A DNA stretch of 64,000 bases from Aliidongia sp035943795. Its GTDB lineage: Bacteria; Pseudomonadota; Alphaproteobacteria; ATCC43930; CGMCC-115725. The notes under the pieces are model-generated. The model made no database searches. It was not told where the DNA came from and was given only the letters and a program-made list of their open reading frames with translations. Location: assembly GCF_035943795.1 (NCBI RefSeq), contig NZ_DASZBY010000101.1, forward strand, positions 1 to 64,000. Reading direction: 5' to 3'. Numbering within the stretch: position 1 is the stretch's first letter; every line of letters begins with the position of its first letter. Below are positions 26,792 to 35,551 of this stretch, in pieces. Position numbers and translations under genes: made by a program.

Positions 26792-27865
26792 CTAGACGTC
26801 ATGCTCCAAAGCGGCGACCACGGCATCGCCCATTTCCGTGGTGCCCACCTTGCGGGTGCCGGGCTGGTAGATGTCGGCCGTGCGATAGCCGGCGGCCAGC
26901 ACCGAGCGAACCGCCCGCTCGACGCGGTCGGCCTCGTCGGGCCGGTTCAGCGAGTAGCGCAACAGCATCGCCGACGACAGGATCGAGGCCAGCGGGTTGG
27001 CGATGTCCTGGTCGGCGATGTCCGGTGCGGAGCCGTGGACCGGCTCGAACAGGCCCAGCGTCCCTTCGCCCATCGAGGCCGAGGGCAGCATGCCGATCGA
27101 TCCGGTCAGCATCGCCGCCGCGTCCGACAGGATGTCGCCGAACACGTTTCCGGTCACGATGACGTCGAACTGGCGCGGGTTGCGGATCAGCATCATCGCG
27201 GCCGCGTCGATGTAGAGATGGCTCAGCTCCACGTCGGGATACTCGCGCCCGACCTCCATCACGACCTCGCGCCACAGCTGCATCGTCTCCAGCACGTTGG
27301 CCTTGTCGACCGAGCACAGCTTGCCGCGACGCTTGCGCGCGGTCTGGAATCCCACATGGGCGATGCGCGCGATCTCGTCCTCGCTGTAGCGCATGGTGTT
27401 GATGCCGATGCGCTTGCCGTCCTCGACATGGACGCCGCGCGGCTCGCCGAAATACAAGTCTCCGTTCAGCTCGCGCAGGATCATCATGTCGACGCCCTCG
27501 ACGATCTCCGGCCGCAGCGTCGAGGCGCCGATCAGTTCCGGGAACAGCACGGCGGGGCGGAAGTTCGCGTAGAGCGACAGGGTCTTGCGCAGCTTCAGCA
27601 GGCCGGCGCCGGGCCGCTTGCTCCGATCCGGCAACTCGTCCGTCGGGCCGCCGACCGAGCCGAACAGGATCGCATCGGACTGGCCGGCGATCTTCAGGGT
27701 TTCCGGCGGCAGCGGCACGCCGGCGGCATCGACGCCGGCCTGGCCGATCGGCGCTTCCTGCATTTCCAGTTCGAACCGGTTGCTGGCGATGGCGCGCAGC
27801 ACCTTCACCGATTGCGCCGTCACTTCAGGTCCGATGCCGTCGCCCGGCAGGACTGCGATCTTCAT
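26792..27865 (-). CDS. leuB: 3-Isopropylmalate dehydrogenase
   Basis: LeuB oxidises and decarboxylates 3-isopropylmalate to 2-oxoisocaproate with NAD+ in leucine synthesis. The protein of 357 residues begins MKIAVLPGDGIGPEVTAQ after GAGGAGA; the upstream in-frame ATG is not favoured. Signature segments are GSVGGP, LRKTLSLYANFRPA, the arginine motif ILRELNGDLYFGEPRG, and the metal-binding NVFGDILSDAAAMLTGSIGM. It is the last gene of leuC-leuD-leuB, 16 bases after leuD. Confidence 0.96.
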   Translation of the reverse strand: MKIAVLPGDGIGPEVTAQSVKVLRAIASNRFELEMQEAPIGQAGVDAAGVPLPPETLKIAGQSDAILFGSVGGPTDELPDRSKRPGAGLLKLRKTLSLYANFRPAVLFPELIGASTLRPEIVEGVDMMILRELNGDLYFGEPRGVHVEDGKRIGINTMRYSEDEIARIAHVGFQTARKRRGKLCSVDKANVLETMQLWREVVMEVGREYPDVELSHLYIDAAAMMLIRNPRQFDVIVTGNVFGDILSDAAAMLTGSIGMLPSASMGEGTLGLFEPVHGSAPDIADQDIANPLASILSSAMLLRYSLNRPDEADRVERAVRSVLAAGYRTADIYQPGTRKVGTTEMGDAVVAALEHDV

Positions 27866-27881
27866 GGGGTCGTCTCCTCGA

Positions 27882-28481
27882 TCATCTGTTTTCACGGCCG
27901 TAACGGTTTTCGAAGGCCGCGATCTGGTCGACCTGGGACAGGGTGAAGGCGAGCTCGTCCACCCCGTTCAGCAGGCAATGTTTGGCAAAGGGATCGATCT
28001 CGAAGCCGTGGCTCGAGCCGTCCGGCAGGACGACTGTCTGGCTCGGCAGGTCGATCTGAACTTTGGCGCCCGGGTCGGCGTGCAACTGGGCGATCAGGTC
28101 GCTCACGACCGCCGCCGGCAGCACGACCGGCAGCATGCCGTTCTTCACGCAATTGTTCTTGAAGATGTCGCCGAAGCTTGGGGCGATCGCGGCCATGATG
28201 CCGTAGTCGTGCAGCGCCCAGACCGCGTTCTCGCGCGACGAGCCGCAGCCGAAGTTCTTCTCGCCGACGACGATCCGCGAGGCGCGATAGGCCGGCTGGT
28301 TCAGCACGAATTCGGGCCGCTCGCTGCCATCGGCCGCGAAGCGCAGGTCCCGGAACAGGCATTCCGCCAGGCCCAGGTCGCGATCGCGGCTGAGGAAGCG
28401 GGCCGGGATGATCTGGTCCGTATCGAAATTGGGCCGGTCGATCGGCAGGGCCGTGGCCTCGATCTCGACGAAGGGGGTCAT
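27882..28481 (-). CDS. leuD: 3-Isopropylmalate dehydratase small subunit
   Basis: This small subunit of isopropylmalate isomerase has 199 residues, the normal LeuD length. Motifs: RPNFDTDQIIPARFL, NFGCGSSRENAVWALHDYGI and SFGDIFKNNCVKNGMLPVVL. The ATG at 28481 overlaps the leuC stop by 4 bases. Linkage to leuC and leuB identifies it as the biosynthetic copy, in contrast to the LeuD-like subunit at 15.4-16.0 kb. Confidence 0.95.
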   Translation of the reverse strand: MTPFVEIEATALPIDRPNFDTDQIIPARFLSRDRDLGLAECLFRDLRFAADGSERPEFVLNQPAYRASRIVVGEKNFGCGSSRENAVWALHDYGIMAAIAPSFGDIFKNNCVKNGMLPVVLPAAVVSDLIAQLHADPGAKVQIDLPSQTVVLPDGSSHGFEIDPFAKHCLLNGVDELAFTLSQVDQIAAFENRYGRENR

Positions 28482-29902
28482 GCAGCACCTTCCAGCCGGC
28501 GCACGTCGGTCAGGTGTCCGGTCACCGCCGCCGCCGCCGCCATCGCTGGGCTCATCAGGTGGGTGCGGGCACCCGGGCCCTGGCGCCCGACGAAATTGCG
28601 GTTGGAGGTCGAGGCGCAGCGCTGGCCCGGCGCCACGATCTCGCCGTTGGTGCCGAGACACATCGAGCAGCCGGCCTCGCGCCATTCGAAACCGGCGTCG
28701 GTGAAGACGCGGTCGAGGCCCTCGGCCTCGGCCTGAAGCTTGATCAGGCCGCTGCCGGGAACGACCCAGGCCGTGATGCCTTCGGCGACCTTGCGGCCGG
28801 AAGCGACCGCCGCAGCCGCGCGCAGATCCTCGATCCGGCTGTTGGTGCAGGAACCGATGAACACCCGGTCGACCGGCACTTCATCCAGCCTGGTGCCGGG
28901 TGTCAGGCCCATGTAGTCGAGCGCGCGCCGCATGCCGTCGCGGCGCTCTGCATCGGGCTCGGCGGCAGGATCGGGAATGATGCCGCTGATCGGCAGGGCG
29001 TTTTCCGGGCTGGTGCCCCAGGTCACCATCGGCTCGAAGCTCGTTCCGTCCAGCGTCACTTCGCGATCGAAGACGGCGCCCGGATCGGTCGGCAGCCGGC
29101 GCCAGCGCGCGACCGCGGCATCCCAGTCGGCGCCCTTCGGCGCATAGGGGCGGCCGTGGAGATAATCGAACGTGACGTCGTCGGGCGCCACCATGCCGGC
29201 GCGCCCGCCAGCCTCGATCGACATGTTGCAGAGTGTCAGGCGCCCTTCCATCGACAGGCCGCGGATGGCGCTGCCGGCATATTCGATCACATGCTCGGTG
29301 GCGCCGGCAGCGCCGATCCTGGCAATGATGCTGAGGATCATGTCCTTCGCCGTCACGCCGGCCGGCAACGAGCCGTCGACCTGGATCTTGAACGTGCGCG
29401 GCTTGCGTTGCCACAGCGTCTGGGTCGCCAGCACATGGGCGACCTCGGTCGAGCCGATGCCGAAGGCCAGCGCGCCGACCGCGCCGTGGGTCGAGGTATG
29501 GCTGTCGCCGCAGACGAGCAGGGCGCCGGGCTGGCTGAGGCCCTCTTCCGGTCCGATGATGTGCACGATGCCCTGGCGCGGATCGCCCAGGCCGAACAGC
29601 GTGACGCCCGAAGCCGCGGTGTTCTGCACCAGTTGCTCCACCATGCCGCGCTTTTCCGGATCCGGGATCCGGGCGATGGCGCGGGTGTCGGTCAGCACAT
29701 AATGGTCGGGGGTCGCGAAGGTGCGACCGGGCACCCGCACGCCGACGCCACGACGACGCAGGGTCTGGAAAGCCGGTGCCGAGCCGTCGTGGATCAGGTG
29801 GCAGTCGACATAGAGCAGGGTCTGGCCGTCGGGCCGTTCCAGGACGCGGTGGCGCGACCAAACCTTTTCGAACAGCGTGCTCGGTGACGTCTCGACCGGC
29901 AT
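28478..29902 (-). CDS. leuC: 3-Isopropylmalate dehydratase large subunit
   Basis: LeuC (474 residues) with LeuD interconverts 2- and 3-isopropylmalate through a 4Fe-4S cluster. The cluster cysteines are in FIGSCTNSRIEDL and AGCSMCLGTN; VCGDSHTSTHGAVGALAFGI and RNFVGRQGPGARTHLMSP are also present. GAGGAGGAG lies just ahead of the ATG at 29902. It heads the leuCDB operon, with a 4-base overlap to leuD. No leader peptide or attenuator is visible in the 121 bases upstream. Confidence 0.96.
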   Translation of the reverse strand: MPVETSPSTLFEKVWSRHRVLERPDGQTLLYVDCHLIHDGSAPAFQTLRRRGVGVRVPGRTFATPDHYVLTDTRAIARIPDPEKRGMVEQLVQNTAASGVTLFGLGDPRQGIVHIIGPEEGLSQPGALLVCGDSHTSTHGAVGALAFGIGSTEVAHVLATQTLWQRKPRTFKIQVDGSLPAGVTAKDMILSIIARIGAAGATEHVIEYAGSAIRGLSMEGRLTLCNMSIEAGGRAGMVAPDDVTFDYLHGRPYAPKGADWDAAVARWRRLPTDPGAVFDREVTLDGTSFEPMVTWGTSPENALPISGIIPDPAAEPDAERRDGMRRALDYMGLTPGTRLDEVPVDRVFIGSCTNSRIEDLRAAAAVASGRKVAEGITAWVVPGSGLIKLQAEAEGLDRVFTDAGFEWREAGCSMCLGTNGEIVAPGQRCASTSNRNFVGRQGPGARTHLMSPAMAAAAAVTGHLTDVRRLEGAA

Positions 29903-30023
29903 GCGAACTCCTCCTCAACCCCCGGCGCTCATCGGCCGTTGGGCGGGAGACTAGCCGCTGCCCCGGAGCCGGCGGCATCGTATTTGAGCAGCGGGCCGTC
30001 GCATTCCGCGATCCGTCCGGGGT

Positions 30024-30668
30024 CTAGCCGCCGCTGGAAAAGCCCAGCCGGCGGCGCATTTCCACGACTGCGCAATCGGGCGTGGTCAGGACCGGCTTGC
30101 CGGTCGCGGCTGCCACCGCGTCCGCCGCCCGGGCGAGACTGAATTGGGCGAGGGCGATCACGTCGCAATCCGCCAGGCCACGGGCGGCAAGGGCGGTCAG
30201 GCGATCGTGCTCGGCACCGTCGCCGCGATCGAGTGCCGCCATCGCGCCCTCGATCAGCCGGGGAACCACCGTCACGGGGGCCGGGAATTCCGGCGGCATC
30301 GAGGCGAGCGTCGGGGCGAAGCTGGCCAACAGGCCGATGCGGCTGCCGCGGGCGACGGCGTCGTTGATCATGGCCTCGTTCGGCTTCAGGACCGGCATGG
30401 GAGCCAGGGCCGCGGCACAGGCCTCGATGCACGGCCCGAAGGCGGAGCATGTGAACAGCAGCCCGTCGGCACCACCATCCGCCGCATAGCGGGCGAGCGT
30501 CAGGAAGCGGTCGGTCATGGCCGGGGTCAGTCGGCCATCGCGCGCCAGATCCGCGGAAAGCCGATCGTCGAGCAGGTTCTGCAACTCGGCTTCGGGCCAC
30601 AGCCGCGCGAAAGCGGTTTCGATCGGCACGATCGAATGACGCAGGGCGTGAATCAAGGCGATACGCAT
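30024..30668 (-). CDS. Asp/Glu/hydantoin racemase-family protein
   Basis: This is a cofactor-independent racemase or decarboxylase-like protein of about 214 residues. The active-site cysteine region is LLFTCSAFGPCIEAC and the second-site segment is KPVLTTPDCAVVEMRR; family members racemise amino acids or hydantoins, or decarboxylate arylmalonates, using one or two cysteines. The start MRIALIHALRH at 30668 is preferred, because the ATGAGG of the upstream ATG doubles as its ribosome-binding site. It lies upstream of leuC on the same strand with 121 bases between, so it may be separately transcribed. The substrate is unknown. Confidence 0.82.
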   Translation of the reverse strand: MRIALIHALRHSIVPIETAFARLWPEAELQNLLDDRLSADLARDGRLTPAMTDRFLTLARYAADGGADGLLFTCSAFGPCIEACAAALAPMPVLKPNEAMINDAVARGSRIGLLASFAPTLASMPPEFPAPVTVVPRLIEGAMAALDRGDGAEHDRLTALAARGLADCDVIALAQFSLARAADAVAAATGKPVLTTPDCAVVEMRRRLGFSSGG

Positions 30669-30743
30669 TCGGACGAACCTCATCCCCGGACAATCGCCCC
30701 TTTCATCTCATGGCGGATGGGGCGGGGGAAGGGGGTGCCCGGC

Positions 30744-30774
30744 AGCAAAAAGCCGCCGACCCCGAGGTCGACGG
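30744..30774 (-). terminator. Rho-independent terminator after the CsbD-like gene
   Basis: On the minus strand GCCGTCGACC and GGTCGGCGGC pair (9 of 10) around a 4-base loop and are followed by TTTTT (30746-30750 on the plus strand as AAAAA). It lies 21 bases after the stop of the CsbD-like gene, and is the clearest intrinsic terminator in the window. Confidence 0.8.
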
Positions 30775-30795
30775 CTCCTCGCCTTGCCATTCGGA

Positions 30796-31047
30796 CTATC
30801 GACGAGCGGCGTACAAGCCGACCAGGAAGCCCACGCCGGCCGCGGCCAACAATGCCGTGATCGGCTGCTCGACGGCAAAGCTGCGCGCGGCATCGATTGC
30901 GGCGCCGTAGTTCTCCTGAACTTCACCGGCGGCGGCGCGAGCCCTGCCGCTGAGTTCGGCCTTCGCCGAGCCGGTCAGTGCGCCGGCGGCACTTTCGATC
31001 CGGCCGATGACCCTGCGGCCGGCGCCTTTCACCTGGTTCTCATCCAC
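30796..31047 (-). CDS. CsbD-like stress protein with a C-terminal membrane helix
   Basis: This small protein has 83 residues. The N-terminal half (MDENQVKGAGRRVIGRIESA, LTGSAKAELSGRARAAAG) follows the CsbD pattern of amphipathic helices with regularly spaced charged and small residues. The C-terminal part, AVEQPITALLAAAGVGFLVG then LYAARR, matches the membrane anchor of DUF883/ElaB-type proteins. CsbD proteins are induced in general stress; the exact role is unknown. A strong terminator follows, and the DUF3309-type gene lies 48 bases upstream on the same strand, so the two are probably one stress unit. Confidence 0.8.
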   Translation of the reverse strand: MDENQVKGAGRRVIGRIESAAGALTGSAKAELSGRARAAAGEVQENYGAAIDAARSFAVEQPITALLAAAGVGFLVGLYAARR

Positions 31048-31095
31048 GACGATTCTCCTATCGGATTTGAGTGAAGGTCTGGGCGATCGCTCTGG

Positions 31096-31263
31096 TTAAG
31101 CGCCCCAACCCATGTGGGGACCGCCGAACAGGGCGAGCACGACCAGGACGATCAGTATGACGCCGATGATGCCGATGCCGCCGCCGCCATAGTAATTCCG
31201 GCGATAGCCGTAGAACCCGCCGCCGCCGAACAATAGAATCAGAATGATGATGAGTAGAAGCAT
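31096..31263 (-). CDS. DUF3309-type small membrane protein
   Basis: This protein of 55 residues has two hydrophobic helices separated by a Gly/Tyr-rich link (GGGGFYGYRRNYYGGGGIG), the pattern of the DUF3309 family. The ATG at 31263 has GGGAG about 8 bases upstream and gives the usual MLLLIIILILLF start; an ATG 24 bases earlier is in frame but less typical. Function unknown. It is divergent from the hybrid kinase gene at 31511, with about 220 bases between. Confidence 0.75.
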   Translation of the reverse strand: MLLLIIILILLFGGGGFYGYRRNYYGGGGIGIIGVILIVLVVLALFGGPHMGWGA

Positions 31264-31510
31264 AGCGGTTCTCCCGAATTTCTTCATGGATAGAACGCGG
31301 TCATGCCGAGGTTCGTTCCACGGTCCGGTTGCCGATGTGCCATCGGCGCCGATGCCGATCTGATCTCTCAGCGGGTGCGGCTCCGCGAAAAGGCGACAGC
31401 AGCAAGGTATTGGTTGAGCGGGATGCCGGATACTGGGTAATCTTTGCGGCGCGACCGCTGCGATCGAACCGGCTTTCGAATATTTTCAATAGGGTGGAGC
31501 CGTTTCGTTC

Positions 31511-34120
31511 ATGACCGTGGATGCCAGCCGCGCGGAATCACGATGGAACGGCGTCGGCTTCCGGCTCATTGCGACATTGCTTACCGGCTTCGGCCTGTCG
31601 CTCGTATCCGCCGCCGTCGCCATCTATGTCCTGCTCGCACAAGATTTGGCCTGGGGCAGCAAGCCTGGCCTCTGCGCAATCGCGGCCGCCATTCTGCCGA
31701 TCGCGGCTGCGGTCACGATCCTGGCGGCTATCTCGATCGTCCGTGCCTTCACGGGCCGCCTGTCCGCTTCGGATGAGGCCGCGCGGGAAGCGGTGTCGTC
31801 GCGGGACGAGGCGTTGCGTGCGCTGGGCGCGGCGCGGGCGGAGGTCGTGGAGGCTCTTCGGGCGAAGAGCGACTTCCTGGCCAATATGAGCCACGAGATC
31901 CGGACGCCGCTGAATGCCATCATCGGCTTCGCGACGCTGATGCGGCCGACCAGGCTGGCGCGGACCCAGGCTGAATCCGTCGAGAAGATTCTCCAATCCG
32001 CGGAGCATCTGTCGCGAGCGATCGACGACATTCTCGATTTTTCCAGGATCGAGGCTGGCCGGTTCGATCTGGACGAGAGCGCGTTCGACCTTGGCGAAGC
32101 GCTGGATACGGTCGCGGAAATTCTGAGTGCGAGCGCCAGCAGCAAAGGCATCGTATTCGACCTCGCCCTGCCCGACGCCTTGCCGCGCGCGCTGCGCGGC
32201 GATCGGCTTCGTCTGGTTCAGGTACTCGTCAACCTGGCCGGCAACGCCATCAAGTTCACCGAACGGGGCAGCGTGGTCGTCGCCGTCAGCCTGGTCGAAA
32301 AGGAGGAGGGCGCGGTCCGCCTGCGATTTTCCATCCGCGATACCGGCATCGGCATGACACCGCTGCAGGTGCAGAACCTGTTCGGAAAATTCCACCAGGC
32401 CGACGCGTCGGTCACGAGACGCTTCGGCGGAACCGGCCTGGGACTGGCGATCAGCAAGCATCTCGTCGAACTGATGGGCGGCGAGATCTCGGTGACGAGC
32501 GAGCCTGCCATCGGCAGCACCTTCGCCTTCGCGCTGCGGCTCGGTTGCGAGGAGGATGAACAGCGGCACGACTTCATCCTGCCCGACGGGATCGAGCGCC
32601 CACATATTCTGTTCGCCGACGGCGATCCGCATTCGCAGGCGCGCGTCGCGGGGTGCCTCGACAAGCACGCCCTCTCCTACGTCGCGGTCGCGACCGGCCG
32701 GGCCGCGATCGAGGAATGGTCGCGCGCGTCGCCGCCGTTCGATCTGGTCATCCTGGACGAGGCGCTGACCGATGCCGATTGTGCCACGACCGCGATGGAG
32801 ATCGTCCGCCTTGCGGGCCGGCTGCGCCCGCCGCTGCTCCGGCTGGCCGACCATATCGGCCGCCGCACGGGAAACGATTGGCTGTTCGCGCAGACCTTGG
32901 CGAAGCCGATCCGTCCGGCGGATCTTCTGGACGGCATCGTCCGGGCGTTGGAGCAGCCGGGCGGCGCATCGGCCGAACCCGAGATCATGGTCAGCCCGTC
33001 CGAGGAGTGGCGCGATCTGCGCGGACGGCGCATCCTGCTGGTCGACGATCAGCCGCTCAATCGCGAAATCGCGACGGTCTTCCTGAAGCAGCAAGGTGTG
33101 CTGGTCGAAGCGGTGAACGGCGGCCGCGAGGCGGTCGATCGCGCGATCGGCTCGGCGCCCGGCTATTTCGACGCGGTGCTGATGGACGTGCAGATGCCCG
33201 ATATCGACGGGTTCCAGGCGACCCGGCTGATCCGCAAGACCCATTCGGCCGAAGACCTGCCGATCATCGCCATGACCGCCCATACGCTGGATGAGCAGCG
33301 CAACGCCTGCCTCGAAGCCGGGATGAACGACCATGTCGCCAAGCCCATCGAAGTCAAGCGGCTGTGGGGCACGCTGCGCCATTGGATGAAGCCGCGCGCC
33401 GAGACGCCGGCCGATGCGGTGAAGATCGGCGCCGTCGAGACCGAAATTCCGGCGGATGCAGGTGCCGCCATCTCCGGATTGCCGGTCCGGCTTGCCGGGT
33501 TCGATCTCGCGGCCGGTGTCGCCCATGCAGGCGGAGATGCCGTCCTGTTCAAGAAACTGCTCGCCGATTTTCCCAAATGGGCACGGGCCTCGGAAGCTCA
33601 GATTCAGCAGGCACTGATCCGGACCCCACTCGCCGGCCAGGATCTGCGCGATGCGGAGCTGGCGGCCCACAGCATCGTCGGCATGGCGGCTTCCATCTCG
33701 GCCGTCTCGGTCGCGTCCACTGCGCGCGCGTTGGAGCGGACATTGAATCGCGGAGAAACCGCCGGGCTCGACGACCTGTTCCGTCGGGTCCAGGCGGCGC
33801 TCGACGAGGCGTGCGGCAGCATCGACCGCATTTCGCAAGCGCCCGGCGCCGGCGGACGGACGATCGAACCGGCGACGGCGTCGGAGGAGTTCCCATGGCA
33901 CGACCGGCGTGCCGCTCTGACCCAGATCGTCCAACTGCTCGAACGCCAGGATTTCGAGGCGGAGACGCGGTTCCACGAATTCCTGCGCCATGCCCCGGAT
34001 CGGGGGGCGTCCCGCGAATTGAAGGCGATCGGGCGGGCGATCGAGGAACTGGACTTCCGGCGTGCGGCCTTCATCATGCGCGGCTTGCTCGAGACGATCG
34101 ACGAGGTCTCTCATGGCTGA
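31511..34120 (+). CDS. Hybrid sensor histidine kinase with two receivers and Hpt domain
   Basis: This phosphorelay kinase has 869 residues. Two membrane helices near the N-terminus (about 17-42 and 52-78) enclose almost no periplasmic loop, so the signal is probably sensed in the membrane or cytoplasm. HisKA carries NMSHEIRTPLNAIIGF (His128), then HATPase with GGTGLGLAISK. The first receiver (about 360-480) has an aspartate (Asp416, VILDEAL) but an unusual ADGDP acidic site; the second is canonical (LVDDQ, LMDVQMP with Asp559, AKPI). A C-terminal Hpt-like domain has His720 in AAHSIVGMAASIS, where the usual Lys after the His is replaced by Val. Its stop overlaps the next gene by 8 bases, so the diguanylate cyclase is the likely output. 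Confidence 0.9.
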   Translation: MTVDASRAESRWNGVGFRLIATLLTGFGLSLVSAAVAIYVLLAQDLAWGSKPGLCAIAAAILPIAAAVTILAAISIVRAFTGRLSASDEAAREAVSSRDEALRALGAARAEVVEALRAKSDFLANMSHEIRTPLNAIIGFATLMRPTRLARTQAESVEKILQSAEHLSRAIDDILDFSRIEAGRFDLDESAFDLGEALDTVAEILSASASSKGIVFDLALPDALPRALRGDRLRLVQVLVNLAGNAIKFTERGSVVVAVSLVEKEEGAVRLRFSIRDTGIGMTPLQVQNLFGKFHQADASVTRRFGGTGLGLAISKHLVELMGGEISVTSEPAIGSTFAFALRLGCEEDEQRHDFILPDGIERPHILFADGDPHSQARVAGCLDKHALSYVAVATGRAAIEEWSRASPPFDLVILDEALTDADCATTAMEIVRLAGRLRPPLLRLADHIGRRTGNDWLFAQTLAKPIRPADLLDGIVRALEQPGGASAEPEIMVSPSEEWRDLRGRRILLVDDQPLNREIATVFLKQQGVLVEAVNGGREAVDRAIGSAPGYFDAVLMDVQMPDIDGFQATRLIRKTHSAEDLPIIAMTAHTLDEQRNACLEAGMNDHVAKPIEVKRLWGTLRHWMKPRAETPADAVKIGAVETEIPADAGAAISGLPVRLAGFDLAAGVAHAGGDAVLFKKLLADFPKWARASEAQIQQALIRTPLAGQDLRDAELAAHSIVGMAASISAVSVASTARALERTLNRGETAGLDDLFRRVQAALDEACGSIDRISQAPGAGGRTIEPATASEEFPWHDRRAALTQIVQLLERQDFEAETRFHEFLRHAPDRGASRELKAIGRAIEELDFRRAAFIMRGLLETIDEVSHG

Positions 34121-35027
34121 AACCCAGACGATCCTGATCGTCGACGACGAGCCCTTCAGCCTCAAGCGGCTGCAACAGGCGTTTCACGGGCACTATCGGG
34201 TGCTGTTCGCGACCAATGGCGAGGACGCGCTGCGGATCGCGGCGCGGGAGCAGCCGGACCTGATCATCCTGGATGTGATGATGCCGGGCATGAACGGCTA
34301 CGAGGTGCTGCGTCATCTGAAGGAGGATGAGCGCTTCAAGCTGACGCCGGTCGTGTTCCTGACCGGCAAGGACCAGCAGGCGGACGAGAAGACCGGCCTG
34401 GAAATGGGTGCCGCCGATTACTGGGCGAAGCCGGTCAATTTCGACATCGCCCGCATCCGGGCGCGCAACCACCTGGAACTCAAGCGCCATCGCGATACGC
34501 TGGCCCAACTGGCGCTCACCGACGGCCTTAGCGGCATTCCCAACCGGCGCGGCTTCGATGAAACGCTGGAGCGGGAATGGCTTCGCAGCGTCCGCGCCGG
34601 CTGTGCGATGTCGCTGCTGCTGATCGACATCGATCATTTCAAGAGCTTCAACGACAATTATGGCCATCCGGCCGGCGATGCGTGCCTGCGCCGGGTCGCA
34701 ACGCTCATCGACGAAACCCTCAATCGGCCCGGCGACTATGTCGCGCGGTATGGCGGCGAAGAATTCGCCTGCATCCTGCCGGAAACCGACCAGGCCGGCG
34801 CCTTCATCCTGGCCGAATCCCTGCGTGCCGCAGTCGCGAGCGAGCGGATCGACCATCATTTCGCGCCCACGGTCGACTACCTGACGATCAGCGTCGGGCT
34901 TGCGACCGTGATGCCCGACCGCCAGCGGGAAATGGCCGATCTTGTCGAACTGGCCGACAAGGCGCTCTATGCTGCCAAGCGCAACGGCCGCAACGTCGTC
35001 GTTGCGGCGCCCGAGATCCTTTCATGA
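34113..35027 (+). CDS. Response-regulator diguanylate cyclase (REC-GGDEF)
   Basis: This PleD/WspR-like cyclase of 304 residues makes c-di-GMP from GTP. The N-terminal receiver has LIVDDEP, IILDVMMPGMNG (Asp54) and the lysine in WAKPVN. The GGDEF domain has IDIDHFKSFNDNYGH and the active site RYGGEEF (GGEEF at 214-218). The inhibitory RxxD site is present as RPGD five residues before it, so product inhibition is expected. The ATG at 34113 lies inside the end of the kinase gene (8-base overlap), and coupling makes the upstream hybrid kinase the probable phosphate donor. Confidence 0.93.
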   Translation: MAETQTILIVDDEPFSLKRLQQAFHGHYRVLFATNGEDALRIAAREQPDLIILDVMMPGMNGYEVLRHLKEDERFKLTPVVFLTGKDQQADEKTGLEMGAADYWAKPVNFDIARIRARNHLELKRHRDTLAQLALTDGLSGIPNRRGFDETLEREWLRSVRAGCAMSLLLIDIDHFKSFNDNYGHPAGDACLRRVATLIDETLNRPGDYVARYGGEEFACILPETDQAGAFILAESLRAAVASERIDHHFAPTVDYLTISVGLATVMPDRQREMADLVELADKALYAAKRNGRNVVVAAPEILS

Positions 35028-35110
35028 TCGAGCCGCGGGCTCGATCGGAACGGCCGGACCGCCCGCCGCGTTCAATCATCACGGGGGCCATTCCCCGTCG
35101 GAGACGCCGA

Positions 35111-35455
35111 ATGAAGAAACGGCTGCTGATGCCCTGTGTCGCCGCCCTGGCCCTGTCGATGGGGCTCGCGGCCTGTACGGACCCCTATGATCCTGGCCAG
35201 CGTGCGGTCGGCGGTGGCCTGCTCGGCGCCGGTGCCGGTGCCGCCCTCGGCGCGGCTGCCGGTGGCGGTCGGGGTGCCGCGACCGGTGCGCTGATCGGCG
35301 GTGCGGTCGGCGCGATCGGCGGTGCGGCCACCACCCCGCCGCCGCCGCGTCCGACCTATTATGCGCCGCCTCCACCGGCGCCCGGCTACTACCCGCCCCA
35401 GCCGGCGCCAGGCTATTACGCGCCGCCACCGCCGCAAGGCTCCTACTACCAGTAG
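35111..35455 (+). CDS. Glycine-zipper outer-membrane lipoprotein
   Basis: This lipoprotein of 114 residues has the signal MKKRLLMPCVAALALSMGLA and lipobox LAAC (Cys at about 22). A glycine-zipper segment follows (GLLGAGAGAALGAAAGGGRG and AATGALIGGAVGAIGGAAT), which can span or insert in a membrane. The C-terminal third is a proline/tyrosine repeat (PPPPAPGYYPPQPAPGYY) that would be extended and exposed. Similar YMGG/17-kDa-antigen-like proteins have loosely defined envelope roles. It follows the cyclase by 83 bases and may be part of the same transcript. Confidence 0.82.
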   Translation: MKKRLLMPCVAALALSMGLAACTDPYDPGQRAVGGGLLGAGAGAALGAAAGGGRGAATGALIGGAVGAIGGAATTPPPPRPTYYAPPPPAPGYYPPQPAPGYYAPPPPQGSYYQ

Positions 35456-35479
35456 GCGCGGACGATTTAATTCTGCGGG

Positions 35480-35516
35480 ACCGGTAAAGCTGACAGTCGA
35501 TGTCAGCTTTACCGGT
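35480..35516. repeat. Perfect 16-base inverted repeat upstream of the LysE gene
   Basis: ACCGGTAAAGCTGACA (35480-35495) and TGTCAGCTTTACCGGT (35501-35516) are exact reverse complements separated by five bases. No T run follows on the plus strand, and the element lies 36 bases ahead of the LysE-type ATG. It may act as a dyad operator, as for regulators of the MerR type, or as a 3' hairpin of the lipoprotein transcript. No regulator gene is adjacent. Confidence 0.75.
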
Positions 35517-35551
35517 CTAAACTGCTGCCTCCGATATCGAGGCAGGACGAC

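Noticed and set aside
29903..30023. Leucine attenuator or leader peptide ahead of leuC
   Set aside because: No run of Leu codons and no paired terminator/antiterminator stems can be seen in the 121 bases.
31288..31510. Small gene in the gap between the DUF3309-type gene and the hybrid kinase
   Set aside because: Frames of about 60 codons exist on both strands, but they have no ribosome-binding site and read as shadow sequence; the gap more likely holds divergent promoters.
35480..35516. Intrinsic terminator after the lipoprotein gene
   Set aside because: The stem is perfect but no T run follows on either strand, and its length and symmetry fit a protein-binding dyad better. Kept as an inverted repeat of unknown role.
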